From Flagellimonas maritima (GTDB lineage: Bacteria; Bacteroidota; Bacteroidia; Flavobacteriales; Flavobacteriaceae): 64,000 nucleotides of DNA. Location of the stretch: NCBI RefSeq assembly GCF_003269425.1, contig NZ_CP030104.1, positions 2,947,001 through 3,011,000 on the forward strand, read 5' to 3'. Numbering within the stretch: the stretch's first letter is position 1; every line of letters starts with the position of its first letter. Below, piece after piece: positions 17,419-26,851 of the stretch. The translations under genes and the position numbers were made by a program. Under the pieces are notes generated by a model. That model worked only from the letters and a program-made list of their open reading frames with translations. It did not search any database and was not told the DNA's origin.

Positions 17419-18513
17419 TTAATTCTGATAAAAAGTTATTCCACCATATTCGCTGTTGATGTTCACGGTATTCCCGGAATTTTTCTTTCCGTAATATCCC
17501 TTATAGTATTTTTCGCTTGACTTTTCTTTACTTATACTTATTTCAAAATCATCCTTCCCACTCACACCTGCATACTCTGCGTATATCTCAAAATCGAAAT
17601 AATATGTTGGACTGTACCCAATCTTTATTCCCGTATAATCTGTTTTAATATTGATATTTCCCGCATCAGATGCTACCTCACTTATTTTAAGCGATCCATA
17701 GTCTGATGTAACAGAAACATTCCCATGTACCTTTCCTAATTTTACACCGATATAGTCTCCGTTTCCATTTACGTTTTGGACTTCGCCTACTTCAATAGAT
17801 CCATAATCACTGGCATAATCCAAATTTTCCATTTCCTTGATTACGGCATTGGTATAATCTGCCCTTATGGTAAGATTACCTGCTTTTTCAACTGTAAAAC
17901 CTGAATAATCTGCTATAATTTCGGCACTATTTATGTATTCAAATGTAGAACGCGATGTATAATCAAAGCGAAGCTCGTTATTTCGTCCTCGTAGCTCTCC
18001 AATATCGATTTTACCGTAATCACAGTTTATTTTGGCATGTCCGTCAATTCTATCTAGATAAATATTTCCGTAATCATTGCTGAGAGTTACGTTGTTTTTT
18101 ACGGGAACTTTAATCGTATAGTTCACCTGCACGTTCACATTGTTTCGCTTTCCCCATTTCCAGCCCCAACTATTGTTTCGGTTCCCAAAACGGGTTATGG
18201 CAGAAACTAGACTGTTTGTGGCTTCAAAATCCACATCAATTTCTTGTAAACGTTCTAACACCTTTTCTTCATTGTTGCCATTGGTTTTAATGTGAACCTC
18301 TATCACAATTCTATTTTCGTTCCATGAGGTCACATTTAGGTTTCCGTAGCTGTTCTTGACTTTAAAAATAGCATCGGCATTAACATTGAACTCTTTTTTA
18401 ATGGTTTTTTCTTTTGAATACTTTCCACCCATTTTTCCAGTGCCTGCGGTTATGGCAAACGGAACAATGGCCAATATTAATAGGATATATTTATATAGTA
18501 ATGTTTTCATCAT
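17419..18513 (-). CDS. Secreted beta-solenoid-like protein (DUF4097-like)
   Basis: 364 residues with an N-terminal signal (KYILLILAIVPFAITAG). The mature part has short beta repeats with recurring D-Y-G or D-Y-(S/T) turns (SNDYGNIYLDR, NCDYGKIDIGE, TSDYGSLKISE, NSEYGGITFYQ), like DUF4097/GIN adhesin-like domains. The start overlaps the anti-sigma gene by 23 bp (the second ATG at 18510 is equally likely). It forms one operon with ECF sigma, anti-sigma and DUF2807 and may be the envelope partner or output of that signalling pair. Confidence 0.7.
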   Translation of the reverse strand: MMKTLLYKYILLILAIVPFAITAGTGKMGGKYSKEKTIKKEFNVNADAIFKVKNSYGNLNVTSWNENRIVIEVHIKTNGNNEEKVLERLQEIDVDFEATNSLVSAITRFGNRNNSWGWKWGKRNNVNVQVNYTIKVPVKNNVTLSNDYGNIYLDRIDGHAKINCDYGKIDIGELRGRNNELRFDYTSRSTFEYINSAEIIADYSGFTVEKAGNLTIRADYTNAVIKEMENLDYASDYGSIEVGEVQNVNGNGDYIGVKLGKVHGNVSVTSDYGSLKISEVASDAGNINIKTDYTGIKIGYSPTYYFDFEIYAEYAGVSGKDDFEISISKEKSSEKYYKGYYGKKNSGNTVNINSEYGGITFYQN

Positions 18514-19051
18514 TATAAGATTTTAAATTTTTAATATTCTCGACACTGGTCAATACTTCCTGTAAAAGGTCGATTCTAGTTTGAAAATTGGTAATCATTG
18601 CATTCAATATAAGTTTGCTGTTGCCACCATTTAATAGCTCTTTTTCAAGAGCTTTGTAATCACTTTCAAGTTTCTTCAACTGCGACAATGTGTCATCGAC
18701 CAATTTTGCTGTGGCCGGAGATTTCTCATTCTTGAGAAGTTGTACTTGTACTTCTATAAGACTGGCAAAATAAGATTCCGTTCTTGAAACTTCTGGCGAA
18801 ATCTCCACGACCTGTCTTCTTACACTTTGCTCAGTATTGAACAATTGTATTCCGATCATACATATTAATACAATCGATGCTGCAATTGACAATGGTCTCC
18901 ACCAAGTGAATTTGTTCCTCTTTATTGGAACGACTCCATTGCTTTGATTCAATTTTTCCAAAAACCGCTCCCGGTGTCCATTTATTGGCTCTTCAAAATC
19001 AAACTTATCTTGGAGCTTTTTAAACAGTTCTTCTAAATTTTCATTGCTCAT
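18491..19051 (-). CDS. Probable membrane anti-sigma factor
   Basis: 186 residues: a cytosolic N-terminus of about 50 residues (EELFKKLQDKFDFEEPINGHRERFLEKL), one membrane segment (about 52-70, SIAASIVLICMIGIQLF), and a helical periplasmic part. The start overlaps the ECF sigma stop by 4 bp (ATGA). Topology, position and the short cytosolic region that could clamp the sigma factor support an anti-sigma role. There is no zinc-finger HxxxCxxC motif, so it is not of the ZAS class. Confidence 0.7.
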   Translation of the reverse strand: MSNENLEELFKKLQDKFDFEEPINGHRERFLEKLNQSNGVVPIKRNKFTWWRPLSIAASIVLICMIGIQLFNTEQSVRRQVVEISPEVSRTESYFASLIEVQVQLLKNEKSPATAKLVDDTLSQLKKLESDYKALEKELLNGGNSKLILNAMITNFQTRIDLLQEVLTSVENIKNLKSYNDENITI

Positions 19052-19611
19052 AATCCAACATTTGCGTTCAACTTCCTTCTTAGACTCTCTTTGGCTCTGG
19101 AAACTGTAGTTCTACAATTTGCGTAGCTTATATTCATTATTTCACTGATTTCTTCGTAATCATAACCTTCAATTAGATGTAAGGTCAAAGAAATTCTGTA
19201 ATTATCTTTTAAATTTTTCATGGTTTCCATCACTTTTTGAGCCTTCAGTTCAGTGTAACCATTGTGATTCAAAGAAACTCCATCATTATCTTCGACCTTG
19301 TACAGTACTTCATCCAAATCCACGGCTTTGGCCTTCTTTTGTTTTTTGTAATGATAGATACTGTTGTTTATCACAATTCGCTTTAACCAAGCTCCAAAGG
19401 TAACATCGCCTTTAAACGTATGCAGTTTCGTAAACGCGTTCAAAAACGATTCTTGCATTACATCTTCGGCCTCCGCAGAGTTCTTTACAATTCTAAAAGA
19501 TATGTTGTACATAGCTTTATAGTACCTATTGTAAATTTCCATTTGCGCACTTTGTTTTCCTTTTAAACAAGATTGAAGCAGTGCATCAGTATGTTCATTT
19601 TGGTGGCTCAA
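19048..19611 (-). CDS. ECF RNA polymerase sigma factor (sigma-70 family)
   Basis: 187 residues. Region 2 covers about 25-95 (MYNISFRIVKNSAEAEDVMQ, then QESFLNAF). Region 4 covers about 125-180, with a helix-turn-helix around DYEEISEIMNISYANCRTTVSRAKESLR. It heads an operon with an overlapping anti-sigma gene and two secreted beta-solenoid proteins, so it probably responds to an envelope signal. An inverted repeat ATTGAT-N6-ATCAAT lies at 19635-19652 just upstream. Confidence 0.92.
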   Translation of the reverse strand: MSHQNEHTDALLQSCLKGKQSAQMEIYNRYYKAMYNISFRIVKNSAEAEDVMQESFLNAFTKLHTFKGDVTFGAWLKRIVINNSIYHYKKQKKAKAVDLDEVLYKVEDNDGVSLNHNGYTELKAQKVMETMKNLKDNYRISLTLHLIEGYDYEEISEIMNISYANCRTTVSRAKESLRRKLNANVGL

Positions 19612-19828
19612 AAAATGAATGGTTTGTCTTATAGATTGATGAAATTATCAATTGTTACACTTTTTTCTAAAATTTTATTTTTCAATGGCATAAGAATTGC
19701 CCTTAAACAGGTGAAATAGAACCCAGACCTCTTTATGGTACTTGATTTAAAGAGCTTTATAGGTGATTGGGTTTAATTATAAACTGAAGATATAGGTCTT
19801 TTGTGACAAAATGACCGAAATACATACT

Positions 19829-22279
19829 ATGGGAGAAATAAAAATTTCAACTTTTGACAATATTTCACTCCAAGGTCTGGATGAAGATGCTGAATTAATA
19901 CCATTATTGACACCGGAAGACGAAGAAGAAATGAACAGGGAAGATCTTCCTGAAACATTGCCTGTACTGCCTTTACGGAATACGGTGCTTTTTCCCGGTG
20001 TGGTAATTCCTATCACCGCTGGGAGGGATAAATCCATAAATCTGATTAAAGATGCCAATAATGGAAGCAAAACCATTGGTGTGGTATCCCAAAAAGATGA
20101 GGAAACAGAAAACCCGGGTGTAAAGGATATAAATACATTGGGCACTGTAGCAAGAATCTTAAGAGTACTACAAATGCCGGATGGCAATACCACCGTAATA
20201 ATACAGGGTAAAAAGCGATTTGAAATTGCTGAAATAGTAACGGAGAAGCCTTATTTTACCGCAACAGTAAAAGAAGCTGCAGAAGAACGGCCCGATGAAA
20301 AGAACGAGGAATTTGGAGCAATAATCGATTCTATTAAAGAGTTGGCCTTTAAAATTATAAAGGACAATCCCAATATTCCCAGTGAAGCAACTTTTGCTAT
20401 AAAGAATATACAGAGCAATTCATTTCTTATCAATTTTGTCTCCTCTAATCTTAACTTGAGCGTGGCCGAAAAACAAAAGCTGTTGGAGATTCCCAACCTA
20501 CAAGAGCGTGCGCTGACCACTTTGAAGTTTATGAATATGGAACTTCAGAAGTTGGAATTGAAGAATGATATTCAGTCCAAGGTTCGCAGCGATATGGACC
20601 AACAGCAAAGAGAATATTTCTTGCATCAACAAATGAAGACTATCCAAGAAGAATTGGGCGGTATTTCTTATGAGGAAGAAGTGGATGAGATGCGCGTTAA
20701 AGCGAAAAAGAAAAAATGGAACAAAAAGGTAAAGGAGCATTTTGGGCGTGAGCTTGCTAAAATGCAGCGCATGAATCCTCAGGTAGCCGAATATTCAATC
20801 CAACGTAATTATTTGGACTTGATTTTAGATTTGCCTTGGAACGAATACTCAAAGGACAAGTTCGATTTAAAACGTGCCCAAAGAATTTTGGATCGAGACC
20901 ATTACGGTCTTGAAGATGTTAAACGAAGAATCATAGAGTACCTTGCGGTTTTGAAACTTCGGAATGACATGAAATCACCAATACTATGTCTTTACGGACC
21001 TCCAGGGGTAGGTAAAACATCTTTGGGTAAATCCGTTGCCGAAGCATTGGGAAGGGAATATGTCCGTATGTCCCTAGGGGGCTTGCGCGATGAAGCTGAA
21101 ATAAGGGGACATCGTAAAACATATATTGGTGCCATGCCCGGTAGAATCATCCAAAGTTTAAAAAAAGCGGGTACTTCCAATCCAGTTTTTATATTGGACG
21201 AGATTGATAAGCTTTCCAACAGCCATCAAGGCGACCCTTCTTCTGCCATGTTGGAAGTTTTGGATCCTGAGCAGAATAGTGAGTTTCATGACAATTTCTT
21301 GGAAATGGGTTATGACCTTTCCAAAGTAATGTTCATTGCCACTGCAAATAATTTGGGAAGCATTCAGCCTGCATTGCGCGATCGCATGGAAATCATAAAT
21401 GTAACGGGATATACCATTGAAGAAAAGGTAGAGATTGCCAAAAAGCATTTATTGCCCAAACAATTGAAGGAACATGGTCTTTCCAGTAAAGATTTGAGAA
21501 TAGGAAAACCACAACTGGAAAAAATTGTAGAGGGATATACAAGGGAGTCCGGGGTGCGAAGTCTTGAAAAGCAACTGGCAAAAATGGTGCGTTACGCCGC
21601 TAAAAATATTGCGATCGAAGATGATTATAACATTAAGATCAGTAATGAAGACGTAGAAAAAATACTAGGTCCGGCAAGATTGGAACGGGATAAATATGAG
21701 AACAATGATGTTGCAGGAGTAGTTACGGGCTTAGCATGGACCAGTGTTGGTGGAGATATCTTATTCATAGAATCGATTTTATCCAAAGGGAAAGGAAACC
21801 TGAACATTACAGGAAACCTGGGCAAGGTGATGAAAGAATCCGCTACGATAGCCATGGAGTACATTAAATCCAATTCGGTTACCTTCAATATTGATCCGGA
21901 AGTTTTCGATAATTATAATGTTCATATTCACGTGCCCGAAGGCGCAACGCCAAAAGATGGTCCTAGTGCTGGAATAACCATGCTCACGTCATTGGTTTCA
22001 CTTTTTACTCAAAGAAAGGTTAAAAAGAGCCTGGCAATGACGGGAGAAATTACACTGCGTGGAAAAGTTTTGCCCGTTGGGGGAATAAAAGAGAAGATTT
22101 TGGCAGCCAAACGTGCTCGAATCAAGGAGATTATCCTTTGTGAAGAAAATAGAAGGGACATTCAAGAAATCAAGGAAGATTATTTAAAGGGGCTTACTTT
22201 CCACTATGTTTCGGATATGAGTGAGGTAATAGACATTGCCATTACAAACAGAAAGGTAAAAAATGCCAAAAAACTTTAG
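19829..22279 (+). CDS. lon: ATP-dependent protease La (Lon)
   Basis: About 816 residues from ATG 19829 ([11 protein letters not shown] fits related proteins; ATG 19811 adds six residues). Lon degrades misfolded and regulatory proteins. The N-terminal substrate domain begins around [15 protein letters not shown]. The AAA+ module has Walker [14 protein letters not shown] (near residue 390) and Walker [11 protein letters not shown]. The C-terminal protease has the Ser of [12 protein letters not shown] (near 713) and the Lys of [12 protein letters not shown] (near 755), the catalytic dyad. Cytosolic. It is followed 44 bp later by cmk. Confidence 0.96.
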   Translation: MGEIKISTFDNISLQGLDEDAELIPLLTPEDEEEMNREDLPETLPVLPLRNTVLFPGVVIPITAGRDKSINLIKDANNGSKTIGVVSQKDEETENPGVKDINTLGTVARILRVLQMPDGNTTVIIQGKKRFEIAEIVTEKPYFTATVKEAAEERPDEKNEEFGAIIDSIKELAFKIIKDNPNIPSEATFAIKNIQSNSFLINFVSSNLNLSVAEKQKLLEIPNLQERALTTLKFMNMELQKLELKNDIQSKVRSDMDQQQREYFLHQQMKTIQEELGGISYEEEVDEMRVKAKKKKWNKKVKEHFGRELAKMQRMNPQVAEYSIQRNYLDLILDLPWNEYSKDKFDLKRAQRILDRDHYGLEDVKRRIIEYLAVLKLRNDMKSPILCLYGPPGVGKTSLGKSVAEALGREYVRMSLGGLRDEAEIRGHRKTYIGAMPGRIIQSLKKAGTSNPVFILDEIDKLSNSHQGDPSSAMLEVLDPEQNSEFHDNFLEMGYDLSKVMFIATANNLGSIQPALRDRMEIINVTGYTIEEKVEIAKKHLLPKQLKEHGLSSKDLRIGKPQLEKIVEGYTRESGVRSLEKQLAKMVRYAAKNIAIEDDYNIKISNEDVEKILGPARLERDKYENNDVAGVVTGLAWTSVGGDILFIESILSKGKGNLNITGNLGKVMKESATIAMEYIKSNSVTFNIDPEVFDNYNVHIHVPEGATPKDGPSAGITMLTSLVSLFTQRKVKKSLAMTGEITLRGKVLPVGGIKEKILAAKRARIKEIILCEENRRDIQEIKEDYLKGLTFHYVSDMSEVIDIAITNRKVKNAKKL

Positions 22280-22323
22280 TTCTCCAATTGGTATAACTGG
22301 TCATTTCTAGGTAATTTTATTCA

Positions 22324-23016
22324 ATGCAAAAAATTACCATAGCTATAGACGGATATTCCTCTACAGGGAAGAGTACTTTGGCAAAACGTTTGGCCACTGC
22401 ACTAGATTATGTCTATGTGGATACAGGTGCCATGTACCGGGCGGTCACATTATATGCCCTTACCAACAAGTTCATTGGAAATAGTGAAGACATAGCTTCT
22501 CTAATCGCGGAATTACCTAATATTGATTTAAAATTTGTTCCGAACAATACTCTTGGAAAATCTGAAATGTTCCTAAATGGTGAAAATGTAGAAAAGGAAA
22601 TTAGAACAATGATGGTTTCCGAGCATGTGAGCAAAATCGCAGCAATTAAAGAAGTGAGGTGGCTGTTGGTAAATATGCAACAGCAAATGGGAAAAGAAAA
22701 AGGAATCGTTATGGATGGCAGGGATATAGGAACTGTCGTCTTTCCCGATGCAGAGCTGAAGATTTTTATGACCGCTTCGCCAAACACCCGGGCAACCAGA
22801 AGATATAAGGAATTGTTGGACAGGGGGGAAGAAGTAAGTTTTGAAGAAGTCTTGGAAAATGTTCAAAAAAGGGATTTTATAGACTCTACACGTGAAGAAT
22901 CCCCTTTACGAAAAGCAGAAGATGCCATTGAATTTGATAATAGCGATATGGGGCTGGATGAGCAGTTTGGGCGTATTCATGATTATACACTTAGGGTTAT
23001 AGCACAGCAGAATTGA
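22324..23016 (+). CDS. cmk: Cytidylate kinase
   Basis: 230 residues. The enzyme phosphorylates CMP/dCMP with ATP. The P-loop GYSSTGKSTLAKRLA is at residues 9-23; VDTGAMYRAVTLYAL, the MDGRDIGTVVFPDAELKIF segment and the LID region RDFIDSTREESPL are all present. Normal length. It lies directly after lon on the same strand and may share its transcript. Confidence 0.95.
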   Translation: MQKITIAIDGYSSTGKSTLAKRLATALDYVYVDTGAMYRAVTLYALTNKFIGNSEDIASLIAELPNIDLKFVPNNTLGKSEMFLNGENVEKEIRTMMVSEHVSKIAAIKEVRWLLVNMQQQMGKEKGIVMDGRDIGTVVFPDAELKIFMTASPNTRATRRYKELLDRGEEVSFEEVLENVQKRDFIDSTREESPLRKAEDAIEFDNSDMGLDEQFGRIHDYTLRVIAQQN

Positions 23017-23107
23017 AAAGCTGTGCCTTTGGTTTGCTAATACCGCTGAAGATATTGGTACTTAAGCTGTTTATACATTGTCATAAATAAATGCACTTGG
23101 ACGCTTT

Positions 23108-24025
23108 TCAATTTTCAAACATTTTCAATATATCATTCAAATAGGTCCTGTTTCCATTGACCTCTCTAAAAGAATTATAATATTCATCTGAAATTAGCTG
23201 AAATCTATCAGCTTGTTTTGCTTCTGACCAGCCAGATTTTATTGCTTCAAAAGCATCTGGATTTTCCGTATGTAGGTTAGATAAAATATTGGAAATCATC
23301 TCTTGTTTTTCTAGGGAAAATTCTTTATTTACTAGTACAGGTCCTAACGGTATTTCATCTGAAACCCACAACAATTCGACCTTACCCTTAAGTGTTGAAT
23401 CTACTTTTATTTGTTTATAGTATTCATTGCTCCCTATGGCACATAAATCCGCACCCCCGTTTATTAATTTTTCAAATGTTGAAGTATGGTTCCCCCCATA
23501 TTTCACTGCTTTAAATTGAGATTCAGGAGAAGGAACACCAATTGAACTCAAAAAAAGTCTAGGAACCAGGTTACCCGAAGTAGATCCTTCTTTAACGAAC
23601 ATCATGGTCATTGTATCCGCGCTATCTTTAATTCTCGAATAATTTTTTATACTATCGTTATTGGTAAGCAATACAGTTTTATAATTGTCAACAGCATCCT
23701 TTTCAATATGCATATTAGCTATAGGAAGCATGTGTTCGTTATTTGATGCAAGTATTAAATATCCCAAAGTGTTGATAAGAGCGATGTCTACTTCATTCGA
23801 CTTTATTGCTGTAATAAAAGACTCAACATCTGGGTAGCTAGTCATGGTAACTTTCTGTTGCAATCTGCTTTCAAATTCTTTTGATAATAGCTCTATATTA
23901 TCTATTCTATCGTTGGTCGCATAGGTATAGGTAGCAAGTCTTATTGCTTCTTTATCTTGTTTACAACTGAAGAACAAGCATCCAAAAAATACAATCAAGA
24001 GTATAAAATTCTGATTTTCCTTCAT
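23108..24025 (-). CDS. PhnD-like solute-binding lipoprotein
   Basis: 305 residues from ATG 24025, which gives a lipoprotein signal ending CLFFSC (C21). The mature protein has the type 2 periplasmic-binding fold pattern of PhnD/TauA-like proteins (IRLATYTYATNDR, VDIALINTLGYLIL, FVKEGSTSGNLVPRLFL, GGADLCAIGSNEYY). Such proteins bind phosphate, phosphite or phosphonate for an ABC importer, but no permease or ATPase gene is adjacent. The ligand is unknown, and a sensory role is possible. Confidence 0.78.
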   Translation of the reverse strand: MKENQNFILLIVFFGCLFFSCKQDKEAIRLATYTYATNDRIDNIELLSKEFESRLQQKVTMTSYPDVESFITAIKSNEVDIALINTLGYLILASNNEHMLPIANMHIEKDAVDNYKTVLLTNNDSIKNYSRIKDSADTMTMMFVKEGSTSGNLVPRLFLSSIGVPSPESQFKAVKYGGNHTSTFEKLINGGADLCAIGSNEYYKQIKVDSTLKGKVELLWVSDEIPLGPVLVNKEFSLEKQEMISNILSNLHTENPDAFEAIKSGWSEAKQADRFQLISDEYYNSFREVNGNRTYLNDILKMFEN

Positions 24026-24155
24026 GGCTATATTTCTTTTATAAATTAATTTCAAAGATATGTTAAGTTCATATTTTATGAGTAAAGATTTGTGTAGAAT
24101 GGATGGGTGCACCTTTTGGTGTTATAATGTATTATCCCTAAAATATCCATAAACA

Positions 24156-24183
24156 AAAAAGACGCCAAAAAAGACGTCTTTTT
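24156..24183 (-). terminator. Intrinsic terminator of the BON-LysM gene
   Basis: AAAAAGACG (24156-24164) pairs with CGTCTTTTT (24175-24183); the minus-strand transcript ends in a T-run. Confidence 0.6.
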
Positions 24184-24194
24184 ATACTGAATTA

Positions 24195-24247
24195 TGTCAG
24201 TTCGAGCGTAGTCAAAATCTATACAAATTATCTCGAACGCGCTTGAT
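24195..24247. repeat. Degenerate copy of the palindromic repeat seen at 3175-3250
   Basis: GTCAGTTCGAGCGTAGTC (24197-24214) resembles the left arm of the 3175 element (GTCAATTCGAGCGGAGTC, 16 of 18). TCTCGAACGCGCTTGATGT further on is an imperfect complement. It lies between the 3' end of the BON-LysM gene and its terminator. Confidence 0.55.
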
Positions 24248-24259
24248 GTAACATCAAGA

Positions 24260-24640
24260 TTAAATCTTAGGAATCACCAAAACCTGCTCAGGATGGATTA
24301 CATCAGGATTGTTAAGGATATTGGTGTTTGCATCAAAAATTTTATTGTATTTCATGGCATCGCCATAATAGTGTTTTGCAATCTTGCTCAAAGACTCCCC
24401 ACTTTTTACAACGTGTCTGTGATAGACAGATTCGTCGGCAACCGTAATATTGGCCTTGATATCAGAAGGTCTTTCACCGCCTATCTGCTTTATTTTATCC
24501 CATATAATATCTTTTTCATATTGGGTATTGGCTTCACCTTTAATTTTAAGAACGCCGCTATCCTCACTAACATCGCCATCCCTTATGCCCAATTGTTGGC
24601 CTAAATCCAAAACTGCTTGGTATTTTGCTTTTGCACTCAT
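24260..24640 (-). CDS. BON and LysM domain protein, Kbp (YgaU)-like
   Basis: 126 residues and no signal peptide. A BON domain covers about 5-68 (SGVLKIKGEANTQYEKDIIW). A LysM domain covers about 74-125 (HVVKSGESLSKIAKHYYGDA, ending HPEQVLVIPKI). The BON-LysM order and size match E. coli Kbp, a cytosolic potassium-binding protein. Whether this protein binds K+ is inference. It is transcribed alone. Confidence 0.87.
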   Translation of the reverse strand: MSAKAKYQAVLDLGQQLGIRDGDVSEDSGVLKIKGEANTQYEKDIIWDKIKQIGGERPSDIKANITVADESVYHRHVVKSGESLSKIAKHYYGDAMKYNKIFDANTNILNNPDVIHPEQVLVIPKI

Positions 24641-24753
24641 AATATATCTTAGTTAATAGTTAATAATTAGAAATTTCAAGATAAGTAAAAACAGAGATTT
24701 CGGCACTAAATTTTTTCAATACTTTGTTTTAAGAGTAGCAGCTAATGATAACC

Positions 24754-24784
24754 TTTGTGAATCAATAAATTAATTGTATTTTTG
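24754..24784 (+). promoter_or_regulatory. Bacteroidota-type promoter of rpsA
   Basis: TTTG (24754-24757), 19 bp, then TATTTTTG (24777-24784), a full match to TTTG-N19-TAnnTTTG. It leaves a leader of about 110 nt before the rpsA ATG, in which autogenous control by S1 is possible. Confidence 0.75.
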
Positions 24785-24897
24785 CACTCCTTTTTAACAA
24801 ATATTCAAGAGGAAAAAGGGAATAAAAGACAAATAACATCTTCTGCGGTAATTGTTTAACTCTTGTAAATCCGTGGAATACAAATTTTAATCAGCAC

Positions 24898-26736
24898 ATG
24901 GCTGAAGAAAAAACAAACGTTGAAGTAGAAGAAACTACAACAGCAGTACAAGAAGTAAAAGAAGAAGTTCAAACCCAACAAGACCCTAAAGAGTATCTTG
25001 AAAATTTTGATTGGGAAAAGTACGAAGAAGGAATTGAGCGCGTAGACGATACAAAACTCAAGGAATTTGAAGCACTTGTAGAGGAAAATTTTGTGGATAC
25101 CGCTGATGAAGAAGTGGTTGAAGGACAAGTAGTTCACATGACAGACCGCGAGGCTATCATTGATATCAATGCAAAGTCAGAAGGTGTTATTTCATTGAAC
25201 GAGTTCCGTTACAACCCCGATCTTAAAGTTGGGGACAAAGTTGAGGTTCTTATAGATATCCGTGAGGATAAAACAGGACAACTGGTATTGTCTCACAGAA
25301 AGGCTAGAACAATTATGGCCTGGGACAGAGTTAATGCTGCCCATGACAAAGAAGAAATTGTTCAAGGTTTTGTAAAATGCAGAACAAAGGGAGGTATGAT
25401 CGTTGATGTATTTGGAATCGAAGCATTCTTGCCAGGATCTCAAATAGACGTGAAACCCATCCGTGATTACGATCAGTACGTTGGCAAAACCATGGAATTC
25501 AAAGTGGTTAAGATTAACCATGAATTCAAAAATGTGGTTGTTTCGCACAAAGCGTTGATTGAAGCTGATATTGAAGAGCAGAAAAAAGAAATCATCGGTC
25601 AGTTGGAAAAAGGCCAAGTATTGGAAGGTATTGTTAAGAACATTACCTCTTACGGTGTCTTTATTGATCTTGGTGGTGTTGATGGATTAATACACATTAC
25701 AGACCTTTCCTGGAGCAGAATCAACCATCCAAATGAAGTGGTTGAACTAGACCAGAAAATGAATGTTGTTATTCTTGATTTTGATGATAACAAATCAAGA
25801 ATTCAATTGGGTCTTAAGCAATTGGAAAAACATCCTTGGGATGCCTTGGGTGATGAAATAAAAATTGGTGATAAGGTTAAAGGTAAAGTAGTTGTTATTG
25901 CAGATTACGGTGCCTTTATAGAAGTTGCCGAAGGTGTTGAAGGATTGATTCACGTTTCTGAAATGTCATGGTCTACACACTTGCGATCTGCTCAGGATTT
26001 TGTTAGCGTAGGTGATGAGGTTGAAGCAGTTGTTTTGACTTTGGACAGAGAAGATCGTAAAATGTCCTTGGGCATTAAGCAGTTGACTCCAGATCCATGG
26101 ACAGATATTACATCTAAATACCCTGTAGGTTCCAAACATAAAGGAATTGTAAGAAACTTTACAAACTTTGGTGTTTTCGTAGAAATGGAAGAAGGAATCG
26201 ATGGATTGATTTACATCTCCGACCTTTCTTGGACAAAGAAAATCAAGCACCCATCAGAATTTGTAACCGTTGGAGATACTTTGGAAGTAGAAGTCTTGGA
26301 ATTGGATGTAGATGGACGTAAACTAAGTCTTGGCCATAAACAAACTACAGAAAACCCTTGGGATAAATATGCTAAGGAATTTGCGGAAGGAACTGTGCAC
26401 AAAGCGGCAATTTCTGAAATCGTAGATAAAGGTGCTACTGTGGTCTTCAATGAAGATATCGTAGGTTTCGTACCTTCAAGACATATGGAGAAGGAAGATG
26501 GTAAAAAGCTTGGGAAAGGTGAAGAGGTCGATTTCAAGATTATTGAATTCAATAAAGACTTTAAACGAGTTGTTGCCAGTCATACCGCTATCTTTAGAGA
26601 GCAAGAGGAACGCAATGTGAGCACAGCTAAAAGAAAAGCTGCTGCAGCTGCAGATGAGTCTAAGACTACTCTTGGCGATGCAAATTCGCAGTTGCAAGCG
26701 TTGAAGGACAAAATGGAAGCTGATTCTAAAAAATAA
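24898..26736 (+). CDS. rpsA: 30S ribosomal protein S1
   Basis: 612 residues with an acidic N-terminal extension (about 1-55) and six S1 RNA-binding repeats (approximately 58-125, 140-207, 225-295, 312-382, 397-468, 483-550). The central repeats carry the typical GVFIDLGGVDGLIHITDLSW and GAFIEVAEGVEGLIHVSEMS patterns. The C-terminal tail is charged. S1 helps load mRNA on the ribosome; in Bacteroidota, where Shine-Dalgarno sequences are rare, AT-rich leaders are thought to be recognised with its help. Own promoter upstream and strong terminator downstream. Confidence 0.96.
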   Translation: MAEEKTNVEVEETTTAVQEVKEEVQTQQDPKEYLENFDWEKYEEGIERVDDTKLKEFEALVEENFVDTADEEVVEGQVVHMTDREAIIDINAKSEGVISLNEFRYNPDLKVGDKVEVLIDIREDKTGQLVLSHRKARTIMAWDRVNAAHDKEEIVQGFVKCRTKGGMIVDVFGIEAFLPGSQIDVKPIRDYDQYVGKTMEFKVVKINHEFKNVVVSHKALIEADIEEQKKEIIGQLEKGQVLEGIVKNITSYGVFIDLGGVDGLIHITDLSWSRINHPNEVVELDQKMNVVILDFDDNKSRIQLGLKQLEKHPWDALGDEIKIGDKVKGKVVVIADYGAFIEVAEGVEGLIHVSEMSWSTHLRSAQDFVSVGDEVEAVVLTLDREDRKMSLGIKQLTPDPWTDITSKYPVGSKHKGIVRNFTNFGVFVEMEEGIDGLIYISDLSWTKKIKHPSEFVTVGDTLEVEVLELDVDGRKLSLGHKQTTENPWDKYAKEFAEGTVHKAAISEIVDKGATVVFNEDIVGFVPSRHMEKEDGKKLGKGEEVDFKIIEFNKDFKRVVASHTAIFREQEERNVSTAKRKAAAAADESKTTLGDANSQLQALKDKMEADSKK

Positions 26737-26759
26737 TCAGTTCCTATTGCATATTTTAG

Positions 26760-26792
26760 AAGCCCCGTCCATTTAAAGACGGGGCTTTTTAT
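26760..26792 (+). terminator. Intrinsic terminator of rpsA
   Basis: AAGCCCCGTC (26760-26769) pairs with GACGGGGCTT (26778-26787) around an 8-nt loop, followed by a T-run. Confidence 0.92.
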
Positions 26793-26816
26793 TTTAAAAC
26801 CTTTTAAAGAATTGTT

Positions 26817-26824
26817 TACTTTTG
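26817..26824 (+). promoter_or_regulatory. -7 element of the pyrR-pyrB promoter
   Basis: TACTTTTG matches the TAnnTTTG consensus 27 bp before the pyrR ATG at 26852. No good TTTG was found at the -33 position. There is too little room for a PyrR-type RNA attenuator. Confidence 0.5.
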
Positions 26825-26851
26825 TGGGCAATAGCGTTGGCAGCAAAGCAT

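Noticed and set aside
24243..24257. TTGAT-N5-ATCAA as a second FNR site
   Set aside because: The spacer is 5 bp instead of 4, and it sits at a gene's 3' end with no downstream start on either strand.
26788..26851. Possible PyrR attenuator ahead of pyrR
   Set aside because: Only 64 bp lie between the rpsA terminator and the pyrR start, with no anti-terminator/terminator pair.
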